From: Coniella vitis
Lineage: Eukaryota; Ascomycota; Sordariomycetes; Diaporthales; Schizoparmaceae
Reading direction: 5' to 3'
DNA: 64,000 bases
NCBI GenBank assembly: GCA_011317545.1
Contig: WUJK01000010.1
Coordinates: 992,001-1,056,000, forward strand
The notes beneath the pieces are model-generated. The model was not told the origin of the DNA. It saw only the letters and a program-made list of their open reading frames with translations, and ran no database searches. A program made the translations under genes and the position numbers. Below, piece after piece: positions 1 to 10,465 of this stretch. Numbering within the stretch: the stretch's first letter is position 1; each line of letters opens with the position of its first letter.

Positions 1-1026
1 GCCTTCGTCTTGAGGAACGACCGTCTGTTGGTCCACCCGCGTTGCCCCGCGTCTGTCACGTGATCGGACACCTGTGTAACATTCTTGCTTCGTCTCTTTC
101 GTTTGTTGTCGTCTACATAGGTAGTGACAAAGATAGAGAATAAAGTATAGAACAAGTATGAAAGATCCCAAGTAGTAGAGGAAGGAAGAGAATGAATTCC
201 CAAGAAAAACACAGTGAAGGAAAGGCGCCATCAGTCCCAGAAAATCAACCCACCTGGGCTTCTGAAAGGGTATGGAGGTCAAATACTCCTTACTTTAGAC
301 AGACTGGAACGAGGACATCTTTCGGAGAAAGAGGTAAAGACATCCTGAGAACAGCATCCAGGAAGAATGCCATAACGCAAGATACGCTGCAAGCGTACAT
401 TCCTCGAGTGTTCTAAGTATACCTTTGCGCCCCTTGCACGCTCCGCTTACGCCCCTGCCTAGCATAAAAGTCGCATGCATATAATATGTTATATGTAAAG
501 GTTGGAGTTAATATAGACTTTGCGTATACGTACTAACGGCTTTAAAGAAAAAAAAAGAAGAAAAAAGATAAGTTTTGTAGTATTACAAACCGTGCCTTGT
601 AATGTTGGTATAGCTTCCATCTGCCCGCCGGCAAAAGTGGTGCGCGCGAACAAATAACCAGCCGCGGGTAAGCGTCCACCTTGCTACATAATTAGTAAGC
701 GTAAAGTGCTCGGCAGATGACCAACAATGAGCTTTTACAATTGGCTAGCCCTCTTTCCTTAGTCTAGTTTCGGCAGAGTTATAATTGGCTATCTAGCTTG
801 CGATAGAGCATGTGCTAGGATCACGGCTCTTTAATAACGCATATTCGTCACTCGAACCCCTCTCAACGGGATCCCCAACCACATCCACGACTGCGAACGC
901 ACTATGGCGACCGAAATCTAAATTCCCGGCCTTAACAAGAGTCTAATGCATGCAGATGTAGAACGAAGTCGCCAGCTGTATATCATTCACCTTAATTAAG
1001 TATATTGTATATATCTGCACTCTTAT
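1..1026. other. Low-information left flank, no supported gene
   Basis: A 74-codon ATG ORF at 192-416 (+) has no recognisable domain and no splice context that I trust, so it is not called as a gene. A purine-rich stretch lies near 547-570. Base composition is normal until about 990 and turns AT-rich where the retrotransposon begins. Positions 1022-1026 (CTTAT) are the left target duplication of the block-1 retrotransposon; its partner is 16725-16729. The sequence just left of 1026 was originally continuous with 16730 onward, so upstream parts of the gene at 16735 could lie here, but I could not identify an exon. Confidence 0.5.
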
Positions 1027-1505
1027 TATAATAATCCTTGCCCGAGTCCCTGACTCTGGAAGTACCTATAAGTTGTATATTAGCAGGTGGGGAAGTATTA
1101 CCTTTAAGTCTTCGTACGTTGTCGAGCAATATTAAGTATTATAAGTAATTAAGAAGGATTACCCTATTATATAAAATAATACTTAGATTTATAACTAAAG
1201 ACTATAAGGAAACTATCTAATATTAAGCTATAAACTTATATCCTTATATCCTTCCGTTATTTCCTTCTATTCCCTAAATAATACCTTAAACTAATAAAGT
1301 TGCTCGTCGACTATTACGGTCTAAGTCGATAGAATTATAGTATAGTTCTTATAATCTACCCCTATCCTATATAACCCTAATCCTAGTTATATTATCCTAT
1401 ATAACTTATTTATATAAGAGATCCTATTAGTCTATTATAATTCCGATATCTATACTATATTATATTAGCCTATTCTTATAACCTATATAACCGTAGGTTA
1501 TAATA
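1027..1505 (-). repeat. 3' LTR of chromovirus X (479 bp)
   Basis: This is the left LTR of element X and corresponds to the 3' LTR because gag-pol runs on the minus strand. It begins TATAATAATCC, a RIPed form of the TGTAATGATCC seen in W, and ends GGTTATAATA, a RIPed form of GGTTATAACA. It is preceded by CTTAT, which recurs immediately after the right LTR at 16724. Its central segment (about 1258-1370) matches the distal half of the LTR at 16246-16724 and not the LTRs of Y, Z or W. Confidence 0.9.
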
Positions 1506-1606
1506 TTATCTCTCTTCTATCGGTTTTTATCCCTAAAGACCTATAGTATTTCCGTAAATAGTCCTACCTAATATTCTTACTTCGAATTATACTTTCCTAA
1601 TTCGTT

Positions 1607-2614
1607 ATATCGTTAAGAATTAATAAAGTTCGTTATCGTAAGACTAAACAAACTTATTCTTTTTAGTTATCCGTACTAGATCGTTGCTCTAAGATACCCT
1701 CCTATTCTTCTTACTAATCCCGTTAAGTTCCTTTATTATAACCTGGTCCCTCGTAGCACTATATATACGGTTGGAAGGAATAATTAGATAGAGATTCTGA
1801 TTATTAGTTAATCTTTTGCAAGGTCTATATAGTATAGCGGTACCTTCTAACGCTTATTATTATATTATAATCAGAATCTCCGGGTATAGCTAAGGTTATA
1901 GGTTCGATCCCTAACTTAGTTAATTTATTTTCGGGCTTCCGAGAAGCTCGGGAATAATTAGGTATTTATAGACCGCGACTATAACTCTAACTAAGCCTTA
2001 TTACCTTAGTACGTTATATAGGCCTAGGGGTTAACCGTATACTTCTAAGTTCGGGACGAACTTACTTGAAAGGGAGATAGTATTATAACCTAGTCCCTTA
2101 TAGTATTATATATACGGTTGGAAGGAATAATTAGATAGAGATTCTGATTATTAGTTAATCTTTTGCAAGGTCTATATAGTATAGCGGTACCTTCCAACGC
2201 TTATTATTATATCCTTACTTAGCTTCCGAGGAGGATTCTTCTCGCTATTCGGAATATATTCGTTATAAACGGGGAAATTATAATATATAGGGCTTAACTC
2301 CTATATAGTTGTAAAAGATTACCCGTTAATATTCGTTAACCGAGGCGGCCCTTAATATTATTAAGGAGGAGCTAGAATAGGCTATTATAAAGGTACGTCG
2401 ATTACGTAAGGAACGTTATATATAGGCTAATAAGATAGTACGTACTATTCGTTATAGGTTAGATATAATAGAAGAGTTAGATTATATCGAGGCGGAGGAG
2501 TTAGAGAAAGAGCGTTTAGCTGCTAAAGCTAAGTATCGGGCTATAAAGCTGGCTATTCCTAAAGGCCCGTTACCTAAGGGTTTTATAACTACTTTATTAG
2601 AAGATTTTAATTAA
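1607..2614 (+). pseudogene. Antisense accessory ORF of X, broken by TRIM insertion and RIP
   Basis: Plus-strand ORF lying between the 3' LTR and the chromodomain, opposite to gag-pol. The inferred start is ATA at 1607 (ATG before RIP), at the same relative place as in the other copies. A TRIM occupies 1734-2211, so the Cys-rich N-terminal part is split. After the insertion the reading resumes and gives a charged helical region with EELDYIE and KERLAAKAKY, ending PKGFITTLLEDFN-stop at 2614. In-frame TAG and TAA codons fit CAG, CAA or TGG before RIP. The C-terminal half is close to that of Y. Function unknown. Confidence 0.6.
1734..2211 (+). mobile_element. TRIM-like miniature LTR element, copy 1 (478 bp)
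   Basis: Two 131-bp direct LTRs (1734-1864 and 2081-2211) flank a 216-bp internal region with no coding capacity. The target duplication is TCCTT (1729-1733 and 2212-2216). The LTR begins TATTATAACC, probably TGTTATAACC before RIP, and ends TTATTATTATA. A purine-rich tract, GAAAGGGAGATAG, sits directly before the right LTR at about 2068-2080. The internal region contains a pol III B-box-like motif, GGTTCGATCCC (about 1903-1913). It has inserted into the antisense ORF of X. The same element occurs inverted at 8397-8874. Confidence 0.85.
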
Positions 2615-5600
2615 TCTAGGTTTTCTCTATTATCTCCGTCTAATTTTCTTATTAGTAATTTATAGGGTACTAGGGCCTCTAGTTCGTAATTTAAGGCCTA
2701 GTCTACGGTATATATATATCCTCCTATTAATCTTCTAGGTTATTCTAAGTATATTTTTCTCTATTTATTAATTACTTACTAATAGTTCCTAAGGTTACTA
2801 ATAGGTTTCTAAGTATTTTCGCTATCTAGGTAGCTTTTTCACTTAATAAGGTATTATTTTCCGTATCCGCGTTTACGTAAGTCGAGAATTTATTTAACTT
2901 CGTATTATACTTATTCTAGTTCGATAATATCTATATTATACGAGAGTTCTACGTCTACTAGTACTAATTCTAGAAGTAAAATATAAAAGACTAGGTATAG
3001 ATATATATATAAGATTTCCAGTTTATAGTTAATTAATAAAATCTATCGTATAATTTTATAAGGTCCGAGTTTTTTATAATCGAGTTTATCGCTAGATCTA
3101 ATAGTTTTAATATTTTTATAGTTAAGGTAGATTTTATCTCCTTTCTATAGGATTAGTCCCTTAATCCTTTTCTAATTAGCGTATTTTATTATTTATTTCT
3201 TAATATCTTAAAGTATACGTCGAGTATCTTTATATAATTACTTAATTCTTTTAGTATATTAGTTTACCGTTTTTACGTTTCTACCTAATAGTATTTCGTA
3301 GTATATTATAGGGTTATATTTATAAAGTAGGAAGAATAGTAATTTTCCTATACTTATCGTATCTATACTATTATAAGCAAATTACGCCGTAGGTAGGAGT
3401 TCGACCTAATTATCTTATTCGTAGTTAATATAGTATTATAGGTATTATTTTATAATCTAGTTAGTACGTTCTATTTATCCGTCTATCTAAGGATAAAATA
3501 CTATAGATATATATTATATTATTCCGAGGTATTTAAGAAGTAAGATCTAGAATTTTAATATAAATTTTCTATCTCTATCTAATATAATTTCCTAAGATAT
3601 TCCGTAGTTAGCGATAATAATATAGAGGAATATATATACGAGTTCTTCTATAATACTACTTTCTTTATATAGTAGGAAGTATATATACTTACTTAGTCTA
3701 TAAATTACTATTAAGATATTATTATACTATACTTTAGTTAAGGGTTCTCGTAAGAGAGGTAGCTTAATAATAAAGTTTAGACTAATAGATAATTAAATAA
3801 TCGTAGGTATTAGTAGAGATTATAGTAATCTATAAGGTTTATACCGTTTTATCTTATTCCGTTTATATATATTATAGTTATTAATAATATCCGTAACTCG
3901 TTTCTTAAGGTTTAATAGATTCTAAAAACGTTAGATCCTTCTATAGGTTGCTCTAATTTCTTAGTATCTATATATTAGTATATTATAGATATTTCTAATA
4001 TAATCGTTTTATTCCGATATTATTATATTATCGAGGTTAGGTATTTCTCCTTCGATATATAGCGTTATATTAAGTTCCTTAGTAATAGATAATATAGTAA
4101 AGTTACCTTCCGAATCTTCCTTAAAGATTATTATAATATCTTAGTCTTTATTATTACTATCCTTATAATCTAACCGTTTACTAAGAGTATCTACTTATTC
4201 GTTTTCTTTACCTTTATAATAGATAATCTTAAAATCGAATTCTAATAGAAATTCGTACTATCTAACTTACCGTTTATTAAGTTACTTTATCGAGGTAAAT
4301 ACTTAGAGATTCTTATAATCCGTATATATAAGAATTTGCTATTTTACGCCGATAAGATAGTATCGTTATTCCCTAAAAGCTTCTACTATTATTATAAGTT
4401 CTTAATCGGGTATCCTATAGTTAAGTTCTAATCCGTTTAATTTCTTACTAAAGTTACTAATTATCCGTAATTATCCTTTATTATTTTATTATCCGAGTTA
4501 TCTACCGAGTATATAATTTAATATATTTATCTCGATCTCGAAAACTTTTATCTTAATCTATTTCGATTAGGATTAATTCTAATATAATTATATCTTTAAT
4601 TATATTAAAGGCTTTTTATACCTATTTATTCTAATTAAAGGTAGTATTCTTTTTCGTAAGTTTTATAAGTAATATTATAATACTATTATAATTCTTAATA
4701 AATTATCGGTAAAAGTTAATATAGCTTAAGAAGGCTCTAATATTCTTAATATTCTAGGGTATAGGTTAATCCCTAACTACTTATACTTTATTTTTTTATA
4801 TTCGTATATACTCTAGTATAATAGTATATCCGAGGTAGTTAATTTCTTAAGTATTCTAATTATATTTAATAAGTTCTATTAAAATCTTATTATCTTAAAG
4901 AGTTTATAGGATTATTATAATATACTTCTAATATTCTTCGAATATCTTTAAGTAAATAAGGATATCGTTTAGGTAAACGATTATAAAATAATCGAGGTAT
5001 TTATATAAGATAAAGTTTATTATTTCTTAGAATAATACGGGGGCGTTAATAAGTCCGAATAATATAATAAGATATTCGAAATATTTATAGCGTATTCAAA
5101 ATACTATTTTCTATTCTTCTCCGGGTTTAATATAGATATATATATATCTTTCCTTAAGGTTAAGGGCTATAAACTATTAGGCTCCTTTAAGTTTATCTCT
5201 AAGTTCTTTAAAGAGAGGTAAGGGGTACCGATTCTTAATTATAATATCGTTAAATTACCGATAGTTAATATATAATCGTAGTTTACCGTTTTTCTTTAGT
5301 ATAAATAGGATTAGGTATCCTATTAATAAATATAAGGGTCTAATATAGCCTTTCTTAAGGTTTTCGTCGATATATTTTCTAAATACTTTAAGTTTATCCT
5401 TATCTAATCCGTAGATAGGAAAGAACTTTAGTTATTCTCCTTCTTTAAGTAGGATCTTATAATCGTATAGGCTATACTTTAGTAGGCTATTATCGAATTT
5501 TCCTTAAAATAGTTTTATAAACTTCCGATACTCTTCTAGTATACCGGAAAAGTCTCTAAACGTATCTTTATCTTATATAGTTACAATTATAAGGAGATAT

Positions 5601-8396
5601 CGTTATATATATTTAGTTCCTTCTTAAACTTATTATAATAATATATCCTACTATTTATAGAATCCTATTATATTATATCCTAATCTACTATATCCCTTCT
5701 TTTATTAGGTATTAACTATTATTAGATCCTTCTTTATAAGTTATCGAGGTTTATCGTATCCTTTAGTAGTTATTATTATAGCTCTTCTCGATTTAGAGAT
5801 ATATATAAATTCGTTTAAGCCCCTATTATCTAAATACTATTTAGTAATTAAATCCGATCCTATACCTTTAATTATAACCGTTTCTTAGGTATCCGCTTTA
5901 TCCTATAAAATATAGTTATTAATCTAATCGATTCGAGGATTTTCCTTTCTTAACTATAATATACCTAAAATTAGCTTATATTATATAGTATCCGTAATAT
6001 TAAAGTTTATTAGTATTATATATTCGTAGATTATAACTAATAATTAATTAGATTCTATATCGATAATACTTTAGCTATAAGTAACTTTTATACTTTCTAT
6101 AGTATTAAGTTTATAGGGTTTTATCTTCTTTTTCTAAGGTATTTATTCTCTATTAATAATACTTAGGGATATAAAATTTCCTTATACTCTACTATCTAGG
6201 AGTATTATATAGTATTTACCGTTAATTCGTACTACGATTTTTAAATATTTATATATCGAGCTATCTATCGTATAGGGGAACTTTATTATAAATCTTAATC
6301 GCTTATTATCCCTTATAGGTAATCCTTACCTTTTAGGTTCTACTATTCTTATTATACTCTAAGGGCTATTATATATACTAGGTTCTTAGTTTATCGTATT
6401 CCGTATTATATATATATTATAGCCTATTATTATAAGCGCGCTTAGTTTTCTTCTTCTTTATAGGGAGTTTATACTCCGGGCTAATTATCCTTAAGGTTAT
6501 AATAGGTATACGCTTTATCCGCTAGGTATTCTATATAATCGGCGTACTTATAGAAGCTATAATATATAGGTTCTATATATATAGGCTTTATAAGCTTTTC
6601 TCTTTATCGTTATTCGTATATTTTATATTAATCGAGTGCTTTTTCTTATATATAAAGTATATACTAGGGTATTATATACTAGTATTATCTTACTTATCGC
6701 GTAATATATTCGTAGGGGGTATTATATATAAGGCTAATATTAGCATAGTTTCCGTTTATCCTAAATACTTTATAATAATCGCTATTATCGTTATCGTAAG
6801 CGATAATACTATACCCTATCTTATATATAGGGAACTATTCGTTAGTTACTTTATATTTAAAGTATTATCTATAATTATATATAATATAAGTAAACTATAT
6901 AATCTAGTAGTATTCTTTATAGAGATAATTAATTCGCGCGTCTTCCTATATAAGGAGGGTTTTATTTTAATAGGTTATTATTCGGAATAGTTCTCTAAGT
7001 ATAATACTATAGATAAGGTAATATACGTTTCTTTTATTAATATCTTCGTTTATAAAGCTTTCTAATTCTAAGCTTATTTCTTCGTTAATAGTATAAGCGT
7101 TAGTATCCTAGCTAATACTAAGCGTTTCCTATTATTCCGTAATTTCCGCGATATTACTTTATATAGTTTTCGTTTCGTTAGGTAGCTTATATCCTTTTAT
7201 ATTACGCTAATAGGGGTATTCCCTAATAAGCTAGGTTTACTACTTTATTACTAGTTTTTCGAATAACCTATTATCTATAGGGAGGGGTATTCTCTAGGTA
7301 ATTATAATTTATCATTCCTGATAAGGTTTCTAAGGAAATTATCCTAAGCCTTACTTTACCGAAAGGTATATTATATAATTATCCTTATAATAAAAGGTTT
7401 AGTTAAGGAGTTTATAATTAAGGTTATCCGATACTTATTCTAAAAGCTAGTTTTAGTTAGGAGTAGAGTTTATAGTCTTATATATTATAATATTAGCTTA
7501 TTATCCTTCGGGGATTTTCTTAAATTCTCTAGGTTTCTTAGGTTATCGGTACTCTCGTATAAAATAGCCTATCCTATTATAATTAAAGTATTCCTTACCT
7601 ATAGGTTTCCGTTAAGCTATATTAAGCTTTATAGGGCTTAAGTATATTATACCGCTAGTTATTATTCCGCGGTAGTTATTTTATCGGGGTATAAAATATT
7701 AAGATAGCTATTAATATCGTTTTCCGGTATTAGCCCTAGGTATAAAGTTAGTAATAGGTTTTTACCTTCCTTATTATTCTTAGTTCCTTTCCTAATTATA
7801 GTTATCGATAGTTATTACTATTACTACGAATTCTACGAATATCTCTAATCGGAGTATCTTATATAATTCGTCTTTAATAGATTCCTTGAGTCCGTTATAA
7901 TAGGCTATTATAAGAGGTTTATTATCTTAATAGAGTCGTTATAATATAATCTACCGGAAGAGCGCTATATAATACGATATTAACTTAGTTTAATTAAGTT
8001 AGGAGATCTTATATTCTACGTTATACTTTTCGTTAGGGTTTCTAAAGGTTTCCTTAAGTATATAAGCAAAGGTTTCGAATAATATAAAGAGTTTATTAGT
8101 CTCGTCTTCTCTAGTTTCTTCTATATCGAATTCTAGGAAGTTCTATAGGATAAGTTTAAACTATATAAGTATATTACCTTTAAGCCTATTAGCTACGAAT
8201 TCTACTTTCTTAGCTTTAGTAGGAAATTACTATTAATAGTACTAGAAGTAAATTCTAAGGGTTATAATAAAAGGTTAAATATTATCTTCTTATCCGCGAT
8301 AGACCTTAGGTTATTTTATCTTAAAGGGCTTATTAGGAGTTCCGCTAATATTTCCTTAAGCCTCGAGTTCTATAATATATATAATAAGTATATTAA

Positions 8397-8874
8397 TATA
8401 ATAATAAGCGTTGGAAGGTACCGCTATACTATATAGACCTTATAAAAGATTAACTAATAATTAGAATCTCTATCTAATTATTCCTTCCAACCGTATATAT
8501 AGTACTATAAGGGACTAGGTTATAATACTATCTCCCTTTTAAGTAAGTTCGTCCCGAACTTAGAAGTATACGGTTAACCCCTAGGCTTATATAACGTACT
8601 AAGGTAATAAGGCTTAGTTAGAGTTATAATCGCGGTTTATAAGTACCTAATTATTCCCGAGCTTCCCGGAAGCCCGAAAATAAATTAACTAAGTTAGGGA
8701 TCGAACCTACGACCTTAACTATACCCGGAGATTCTAATTATAATATAATAATAAGCGTTAGAAGGTACCGCTATACTATATAGACCTTATAAAAGATTAA
8801 CTAATAATTAGAATCTCTATCTGATTATTCCTTCCAACCGTATATATAGTGCTACGAGGGACTAGGTTATAATA
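8397..8874 (-). mobile_element. TRIM-like miniature LTR element, copy 2 (478 bp, inverted)
   Basis: Reverse-complement copy of the element at 1734-2211, exactly the same length. The LTRs are 8397-8527 and 8744-8874 (131 bp each). The target duplication is ATTAA (8392-8396 and 8875-8879). The homologous place in element Z (near 37335) has no such insertion and reads as the empty site, which confirms the boundaries. It lies in the 5' leader or start of gag of X. Confidence 0.85.
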
Positions 8875-9020
8875 ATTAATAATAGTTAAGAGTTACTAAT
8901 TAGTATTCTAGGTCTAATTAACCGTTAAGGGAGCTAGAACTATTAATATTATAATTAAATACTATATTTAATATTACCTAAGAGGTATATATAGACCGTC
9001 CTAAATAAGAGTTATAAAAA

Positions 9021-9129
9021 TATAATAATCCTTACCTAAATCCCTAACTCTAGAAGTACTTATAAGTTATATATTAGTAGGTAGGGAAGTATTACCTTTA
9101 AGTCTTCGTATATTATCGAGCAATATTAA
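9021..9129 (-). repeat. Truncated 5' LTR remnant of X
   Basis: The first 109 bp of an LTR, starting TATAATAATCC after the gag leader of X and stopping after CAATATTAA, where the LTR of element Y begins. ATTAA at 9125-9129 would be the left target duplication of Y. The rest of this LTR is not found here. Its distal part appears to survive as the right half of the LTR at 16246-16724. Confidence 0.8.
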
Positions 9130-9599
9130 TATAATAATCCTTGCCTGAATCCCGGATTCTGGAAGTACCTATAAGTTATATATTAGTAGGCGGGGAAGTA
9201 TTACCTTTAAGTCTTCGTATATTATTAAGCAATATTAAGTATTATAAGTAATTAAGAGGGATTACCCTATTATATAAAATAATACTTAGATTTATAACTA
9301 AAGATTATAAGGAAACTATCTAATATTAAGCTATAAACTCCTATCCTTATATCCTTCCGTTATTTTAGTAAGTCGATATAGTCGATATCGATCCTATCGA
9401 TCTATAGTATACTAGTCGATATAGTCGATATCGATTCTATCGATCGTATAACTATTAGGACCCTAACCCTAATTATATTATCGTAGGTATCTAAATATCC
9501 TTATATAAGAGATCCTTATCGGTCCGTTAAGGTTCCGATTTACTAGTATATAATTACGCTAGCCTATTCCTATAACCTATATATTTATAGGTTATAATA
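9130..9599 (-). repeat. 3' LTR of chromovirus Y (470 bp)
   Basis: Starts TATAATAATCC inside the 5' LTR of X and ends GGTTATAATA. It shares the left 230 bp and right 130 bp with the other LTRs, but its central segment (about 9362-9465) is unique and contains a tandem duplication of a roughly 40-bp unit rich in GTCGATAT. That segment is absent from the LTR at the other end of Y (16246-16724), so the two outer LTRs are not a simple pair. Confidence 0.85.
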
Positions 9600-9700
9600 T
9601 TATCTCCCTTCTATCGGTCTTTATCCCTAAAGACCTATAGTATTTCTATAAGTAGTCCTGCTTAATATTCTTATTTCGGATTATACTTTCCTAATTCGTT

Positions 9701-10230
9701 ATATCGTCGTCTTCTCGTATAACGAAACCTCGTTCGTTAAATCTAAGGTCTAATTCTACTAATAGAAGTTATCCTTATATTTAATTATTCTTTCGAACGC
9801 CTTCGAGATATATCTTTACTCTTACTGCGATTCTAAAGGTAAGACTTCTTATTAAGTTTCCCCTAGTAATTCCTCTTACTACGCCGAATATATACGTTTA
9901 AAACTTCCTCGTTACGATATTTTAGAGACGACTAATTCTGCCGACCTTTTATATATCTCTTCGTAGTATTAAAAGTTAGAGGATAAGATTAAGGAGCTAG
10001 AGGATAAACTAATACGCCTATATAGATAGAAGAAGATATAGCGAGAACGGATAGCGTATACTATTCGTCGGGGTTTATCGAATCTAAAGGACCTAGATCG
10101 TATAGAATATAAGGAGGTAGAGAAGGAGCGTTTAGCCGCCGAGGCTAAATATCGTTCTATAGAGCCGACCGTTTCTAAAGGCCTATTACCTAAGGGTTTT
10201 ATAACTACCGCGTTAGAGGATTTTAATTAG
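9701..10230 (+). pseudogene. Antisense accessory ORF of Y (Cys-rich plus coiled coil)
   Basis: Plus-strand ORF opposite to gag-pol. The inferred start is ATA at 9701 (ATG before RIP). A frame change is needed between about 9740 and 9790. After it the reading shows SYCDSKGKTSY, then YAEYIRLKLPRYDI, where the Tyr (TAT or TAC) codons line up with Cys codons in W. A charged helix follows with KLEDKIKELEDKL, RRGLSNLKDLDRIEYKEVEKE and a C-terminus PKGFITTALEDFN. A real product would be a small zinc-binding, coiled-coil protein of about 175 residues. Function unknown. Confidence 0.6.
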
Positions 10231-10393
10231 TCTAGGATTTCTCTATTATCTCCGTCTAATTTTCTTATTAGTAATTTATAAGGTATTAGGGCTTCTAGTT
10301 TATAACTTTAATCCCTTTAGAGTTATTATTAGTAATCCTTAATAAGGGGTCTAGTTATTCCTATAAGTAGCTATTATAGTTAAAGATATAAGT

Positions 10394-10465
10394 AGTCTTA
10401 TAGCTTAATAATTAGAGTTCCTAGTTTCTTATTAGGAGGTCCGGGGTTCGATTCCCTATAATACC
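10394..10465 (+). pseudogene. tRNA-Arg(TCT)-like sequence inside Y
   Basis: A 72-nt segment folds as a class I tRNA. The acceptor halves AGTCTTA and TAATACC mostly pair, and fully pair if a few RIP changes are reversed. The D arm starts TAGCTTAATAATTAGAG (A box). The anticodon stem is CCTAG/TTAGG with loop TTTCTTA (anticodon TCT), the variable loop is AGGTC, and the T arm is CGGGG-TTCGATT-CCCTA (B box). It lies in the 3' untranslated part of pol, on the antisense strand. A matching copy sits in Z at 24146-24217; X and W lack it. It could be a captured tRNA gene or a SINE head. Confidence 0.6.

Larger units (their letters stand above)
1506..9020 (-). mobile_element. Chromovirus X internal region (RIPed gag-pol, minus strand)
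   Basis: Ty3/gypsy chromodomain retrotransposon, coding on the minus strand and full of stops. Read on the minus strand from high to low coordinates it shows gag (about 8390-7400), a zinc knuckle near 7560-7605 in which the metal-binding Cys and His codons all read Tyr, the reverse-transcriptase motif at 4975-4964 reading YLND instead of YLDD, and a chromodomain at about 2904-2760. The polypurine tract abuts the 3' LTR just above 1505. CpA and TpG are nearly absent whereas CpG persists, which is the RIP pattern. Two miniature LTR elements (1734-2211 and 8397-8874) interrupt it. Its gag type matches Z and differs from Y and W. It is not functional. Confidence 0.85.
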
